In this document: positions 59,099 to 64,000 of the stretch, in pieces
Layout: each line of letters starts with the position of its first letter
Position numbering within the stretch: the stretch's first letter is position 1
Assembly (NCBI RefSeq): GCF_036898095.1
Contig: NC_090725.1
Coordinates: 211,795,468-211,859,467 of the forward strand
Source of the DNA: Palaemon carinicauda
Taxonomy: Eukaryota > Arthropoda > Malacostraca > Decapoda > Palaemonidae
Reading direction: 5' to 3'
Length of the DNA: 64,000 bases
Translations under genes and position numbers: made by a program
Notes under the pieces: generated by a model
Seen by the model: only the letters and a program-made list of their open reading frames with translations
What the model was told of the DNA's origin: nothing
Databases searched by the model: none

Positions 59099-59189
59099 AA
59101 CATAAGACTTACCCGGTCGTTATATATATATATATAGCTTACGTCCCTGCTGTCAGCTATATATATATAACTACCGGGTAAGTATGTTC
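59099..59189. repeat. Hairpin: ~35-bp inverted arms with AT core
   Basis: The arm cttacccggtcgttatatat (59108 on) and its inverse ending in accgggtaagtatgtt at 59189 are separated by about 17 bp (tacgtccctgctgtc). The arm start (cttaccc) resembles the sequence at the 5' edge of D3 (36182). It may be a short palindromic end of a DIRS-type element. Confidence 0.65.
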
Positions 59190-61399
59190 AAAATTTATTT
59201 TATAATGAAAATTGGTTTGATGTTTGCTATGAGCATTGCCACTAGCCTATATTCTAATTTACCTTACTGTTGAGCCTACCTTTTTGGTGTAATGTGTGTG
59301 TAGGTATTGAATATAAAGTTTCTTAGTTGGTTGAGCCTATTGTTTTTTCAGACAAAGCATTAAAGAGAATTGCTTCCTTCAGAACAAGTTCAGATTCCTT
59401 CTGTTTCTCTTACTTTGTCCTCAGAAAAAAAATTTGGGTCACTTGATTCAAGCTTCTTTTACAGAGCCTGTTTTAGCCACCCAATATTCTAATTTATTTT
59501 ACAGTACACTTGCTTGGAATCCATAGTAGATGCTCGGGGTCAGGACTACTGATGCATTTCCTAGTTCCTTGACTTCTGTCTCTCAACCAAGTACACAAGA
59601 TCAACCTTTTTATGAAATTATTAACCCTTTGAGCACCACTGGATGTATTCTATGCCCAGGTATTTCTACTGTCTCCAGCACCATTGGACATATCTTACAT
59701 CCAGTAAATTCCAGGTTTTTCTCTTTTTTAATTATTATTTATGTAAATGAAAATTTGTAAAATATGTAAAATTAGATATCAATGGATAGAAAAATAGTTC
59801 AGCTATAGAGATTTCAAGTTCTTATCTGTGATAGTTTCAGTGCTGTGTTATATAACATGGCCCTAAAACGGGCCCAAGGTAGAGTAGCAAAATACTTTTG
59901 CGAGGGGTAGAATTGAAAGGATTAATATAATTTTTGATTCAGCAAATATTTTGTTGACATTTTCTACACCTATCAATCACATTCTTTTAAGTATTTACTT
60001 GCACATTTAAATTCAACAAATATTCCATGAGTTAATAAAAGATCTGGTGGTGTATTGCATACTGTTAATTAGAATGATTAGGCATGATTATTTTTTTCAT
60101 TAGTAGTATTGGAGTCTTTGCATTCCTGGTAGCTAATAGGCTACCAATGCTTTTATTCCCCATGTTAGTTTTGACCAAATGACTACTGTATGTACACAGG
60201 AGTGCTAGTACCTTTGGATATGTAGAGGTTGGTACTGTTTTATCTTAATATCCTACAGCTAAAGAAGAATTATGTGGCTTCTTAACTTAAAAAACAGGTA
60301 ATCAATCTAGGTTTCTCAGGGTCTAGATATTGAATTATTAAGAGAAGGATGATATTTAGGAGGTACCAAATGATTCCAGTGTTGAACCTTCTTTTGTAGC
60401 TAATGAGTAATTGCTAATACAATAAAAATTGATGGATGATTGATAGCTATCTGGCAACATAACTTCAAGAGTCAATGATACCGATTGATTGGAGTATGAA
60501 TATTTAAGAATTAGTAACTTGAGAAAAATTAACTTGATCATAAAACATTAGCTTCCAATGATAACTTGAAAATGCTACTGGCATCATACACAACTTCTCC
60601 AAGAATCTTGGTGAGAATGTACCTGCCATCCTCACAATACGCTTTAGAGTGCAATTGTTATCTGATATCCCTAAGACTAGGATATTCAATCACTAAATGC
60701 TTAACAGTCAGGGGAACCAAGTAATCATCACAGAAGGATTGTCACCTGTCAGTCATAAAGAGCTTGTGTGTTAAATAATTGTGCCCGATTCTTGGATAAA
60801 AGAGGGCACTTTTCCACCTTCTAGGCCAGCCATTCTCAACTGGGCTTCCCCGGATCCCTGGGGTCCTGTTAAATATTGCCAGGTGTTCCTTAAGAATTCA
60901 GATTAAATTGAGTATTTATTTTAAATTTATATAAAAACAACTGTTAGAAATCGTAACTTATACTTTTAAATTATAATATACTTTTGGAGTTTTTTCCTTA
61001 ACTTTTCCTAAAGAAAAATACAAAAAATTATGGTGAAATGTATTGCCCAGTAGACGAGCAATGGGGTTTCAAGCCGGCATGAGTCCTTACGTATAATGGT
61101 GTTGCACATTACAATGTATATAATATTTGTTTTGGGCTCAAGCCATGGCGTCCTGATGGAAGCTTCCTTATTGGTAGCTTCCTTGGGTATATAAACTACT
61201 AGATATTCCCAGAGAATTTAACCACAGGTTATCACAGAATTCTAACTTCTGGAGCGAGTATCCTAAAGGTTTCCCTTTAAGACATCGTATAACAACAGGG
61301 GACGCATGTATTAACGCGCCACATAGCTATCTGCACCCCACATAGAGTTAACACTTCGATGTGTAGGGGCGGAGAATAGCTGGGGAGCCGTTCCACAGC
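59190..61399. other. Non-coding region
   Basis: No gene recognised. Around 60825 the sequence gccagccattctcaactggg, followed by a cccctgg-type segment, looks like an end of an hAT-like repeat, but no partner was found. Confidence 0.4.
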
Positions 61400-63823
61400 T
61401 AATCTCGTCCGTGGCTACTTTTGGTACTCGAGACGTAAACAAACGGGCGCCATTGCTAAATGACGTCACGTCCGTCCTCATCCTTCGCTTAGTAGCTTGC
61501 CTTACTAGACGGATTTTTCCCTGTGCTTATCTTATCGACTTGCATCTTAGCCATGTCTCTACCCTCGGCCTCGCCTTCTTCTGGAAAGTTGAGTACAAGG
61601 TTCCAGTATTGTTTAAATAAGCTCTGACCGTAAAGTAACTTTTACTTTTCGAGATATTTTATGTTTTTTGGCAGAGCTGTGCTGCTACCGGACACGCCAT
61701 TTTATGGCGTCGCTGTTGTTTTGCATGCCTTATTTAGCTAGCCTCAACAGCTTTTCCGGCCTCATTAACTAATCGATACTATTAGTTATTTAGTCTTCAT
61801 AGCTAGGAACTTTATATATCGTGTTTTGACGCTCTTTTATTTGGTCATCGCTGACCCCATACCAGTTCGCTAGTCTAGCCCCTAGGCCAGAGTGCCTATC
61901 ATCAGTGTTCATGCATGATATATTACAGTGATCCTAGGTTAAGTTGTGAAGATAGTGGCATTATTTTATGATACTGTTTACTGTGATGCAAGTGTTTTGC
62001 CTTCAGGGACCATATAGGGGATAGGTTTGACAGTGTGCCTCTCTAACCTAACCTAATAGTAGGCCCCCTATATGCTCCCTTCACCCCCTGCCTTAGGGCA
62101 TTCCCTCTGCGTAGCCTTGCTCCCCCTACCACGTAAGGGGATCAAGCTCATACCAGAGTACTTATCGCTTCTCTGTCCTCCCTGAGGGAATGATCCCCCC
62201 TTAGGGTTGCGTCCGAGAATGAGGAACGGCCTGCCCTTCCTCTATTGCTGAGGCTAGGTTACCTGACCTGCCCTGCATTGCGATACGTCTTCCAACCTTC
62301 CTGGTTTAGGGTGTAACATCCCTGCTCTAGGTTAGGATTGGGGGGAGTTAGTCCTGTGTCTTGCTGAAACGGTACCCATGCACCGTTCTCAGACAGGCTG
62401 CCTACCTTAGGCTAGGGAGCGTCCTCCCTTCCTTGGTGGCCGCTTTGGTACAGAGCCTCCCCTATGGAAGACCCTTCTTCTTTTCCCCTCCCCACCTATC
62501 TCTTGTATGGCCTAGCCTATACTTAGGTTAGCCTATACCCATCTGTCCCCTGTCCTACAACTCCTCTTTAGGGTGGAGTGATAGGGCTACCTTGAGTCCC
62601 TGTGTGCAGTCTGCTCTGGTACATATACCCTTCATAGTGTCCTATGGGGTTAGCCACTAGATGCGTTTTGTCCGCAGGGGTTCTCCCCCCCTCTTGGGTG
62701 TTCCCTAGCCCTCCCTTGGGCTACACTGGCTCCCGGCTGCCTGCGGCCCCTGCCACTGGATGATAGGGCTAGCCTCTATCATGGGTACACCCATTCAGGT
62801 GGGATGCCTTGGGGTTCGTGTCCGTACCCCTACATCCCTCCTTCTGTCTCTTTCACTGTCCTGGTGCCGGTCCCTTGCCGCCTCTACTGTCGGTGATACC
62901 GACCTCCCCCCTTGGTGACACATTCCTTGTCCCCCGGGCCGTCAGTCCTCCGTGTGCCGGAGGGCTGCCGCCTCCCGTCGGCGTACAGCCGATGGCCTAC
63001 CCTCATACCTCCTAGCTTCGGTCGTCCGTCCATCGGACCGGCCCCCGGAGTGCCGGCAGTCCGGTTCTGCTATAGCTCATCCTTGTCCCTGTCACCAAGC
63101 CGGCAACCTTCGACTGCCGGAGCCGCCGCCTCCCTCCGGCGTGCTGCCGTTGTGCCGGCGGCTGCCATCCTGGCATTACTCCTGACTTTTATGTTTGTCT
63201 TCCCTAATACCAGAAACTCTGCTGGAGCGGCATCCGGCGTGCCGCCGGTCTGCCGGAGCATTCCGGAGACGCCAAAGTGACTTGCACCCCTTCTCCTAGC
63301 TATCAACTCATGCTGATAGCCCTACATTGCAACCAGATGGTTTGACTACATAAATAGATAGGTATTGTCTTACCGTTCTATTAGTAGCCATGCTGTCTTC
63401 TTGCATATCACAAATTTCCAGCATGCTGTGTGTATCTTAGCACGGCTGGTTGCCGGAAACCGTTACCCTATGGGATCTTCTACATCCCCAATTTAATGGT
63501 CTGAGTAGTCTCAGTCCCAGAATTATATCCTTGGCAATTCCTACTAGAATTCCCCCTGCCTCCCTGGCAGTCTATGAAGAATTCTGCCTTGTGTCCTCGG
63601 TCACAAACAAATTGCCTATGGATAAGGTTACGGTAACCAGCCGGGCGGGTTACACGAGTATGTGTCTATCTACTTCATTTCACCGCTCCACTCTCAAACA
63701 TCACAATGTTTATATCACTTAAAATTAAGTTAAAATTAAGTTAAAAATTAACCTTTTAATATTTAACTTTAGAATAAGTCATTAATATGACTTCCCTATA
63801 CTCATGTTCTCTTTCTCTTACAG
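61400..63823 (+). other. GC-rich leader-like region with CCGGAG motifs
   Basis: Composition shifts from AT-rich to C/T- and GC-rich between about 62050 and 63280, with many scattered gccgg/ccggag words at 62860-63260. Open frames there (62809-63280) are compositional and unlike any family. It ends in AT-rich sequence and the acceptor ctctttctcttacag (63809-63823). It is probably the 5' leader and intron of the element or gene whose exon follows. Confidence 0.4.
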
Positions 63824-64000
63824 GAGGAGTACGTGAAGTGCGACCACGGCTTCTGTGCAGTGAAGCGCCCGCACTTCTACGGGCACACGGCGTGTAGGAC
63901 CCACGCCCCTTGCGCCAACAAGAAAGGCGATCTGAAGTTTTGGGACCCGCAGAACTGTACAGTCTGCAAGGACCGCCTGGTCGAGGCGTTCAATAATCCT
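63824..64000 (+). CDS. Cys/His-rich exon, probable retroelement gag start (partial)
   Basis: An open exon after a good acceptor, running off the window. It encodes EEYVKCDHGFCAVKRPHFYG, HTACRTHAPCANKKGDLKFW and DPQNCTVCKDRLVEAFNNP. The Cys/His pattern (C-x4-C, H-x2-C-x2-H-x2-C, C-x2-C) suggests a small zinc-binding module. Similar Cys/His modules with a D-P-x-x-C block open the gag of DIRS-type elements in decapods, as in D5, so a gag start is my preferred reading. A cellular exon cannot be excluded. The coding part is about 60% GC, above the flanks. Confidence 0.5.

Noticed and set aside
62809..63306. Overlapping open frames in the GC-rich tract
   Set aside because: GC-rich DNA has few stop codons; the translations resemble no family and occur on both strands.

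Overview
This is eukaryotic DNA, most likely from a decapod crustacean (shrimp-like; order inferred, species not determined). Genes have spliced exons with GT/AG borders. Host exons are sparse and lie far apart. Long (AT)n, (GATA)n and (GTAT)n tracts are frequent, and most of the rest is retroelement and DNA-transposon debris. DIRS-type tyrosine-recombinase retrotransposons dominate, as is known for decapods. A 500-base run of N marks an assembly gap at 10233-10732. Two host genes are recognisable. On the + strand, the 3' part of TRMT1 (tRNA guanine-26 N2-dimethyltransferase) is seen as a 153-bp exon (11075-11227) and an 801-bp terminal exon (22062-22862) separated by a 10.8-kb intron full of mobile elements. 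On the - strand, one large exon (58256 to 55720) encodes a secreted-type cysteine-rich protein made of 14 antistasin-like units, ten of which form a near-identical 159-bp tandem array. Its last unit is cut short by a one-base frameshift. Layout: 1-940, 3' end of a DIRS-type element (D1). 942-7110, three head-to-tail minus-strand LINE copies, one carrying an hAT-type MITE. 7111-10232, inverted-repeat and dispersed repeats. 11075-22862, TRMT1 with intronic LINEs, MITEs and microsatellites. 22863-28036, repeats, a long foldback and a pogo-type non-autonomous element holding the 3' end of a transposase. 28270-31600, a very decayed DIRS-type element (D2). 31860-36114, dispersed repeats, an unassigned stretch and a Tigger/pogo transposon with a lightly damaged transposase. 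36170-45060, two DIRS-type elements joined head to tail (D3 lacking its 3' end, D4 lacking its 5' end). 45069-45453, an inverted-repeat pair. 46335-52790, a DIRS-type element (D5) broken by two different LINEs. 52780-53850, a SINE-like repeat and a Mutator-like transposase relic. 55562-58256, the antistasin-like gene. 59099-59189, a hairpin. 61400-64000, a GC-rich tract and a Cys/His-rich exon running off the window, probably another retroelement gag. The mobile genes do not form a pathway with the host genes. Within each DIRS-type element, gag, reverse transcriptase-RNase H and tyrosine recombinase work as one retrotransposition unit: RNA is copied to DNA, and the recombinase rather than a DDE integrase inserts it. 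D4 is the best preserved. Its recombinase keeps the Arg, His-x-x-Arg and Tyr signature, and its gag-pol frame is broken by one 52-bp duplication and two stops. No complete host gene, RNA gene or CRISPR array was recognised.
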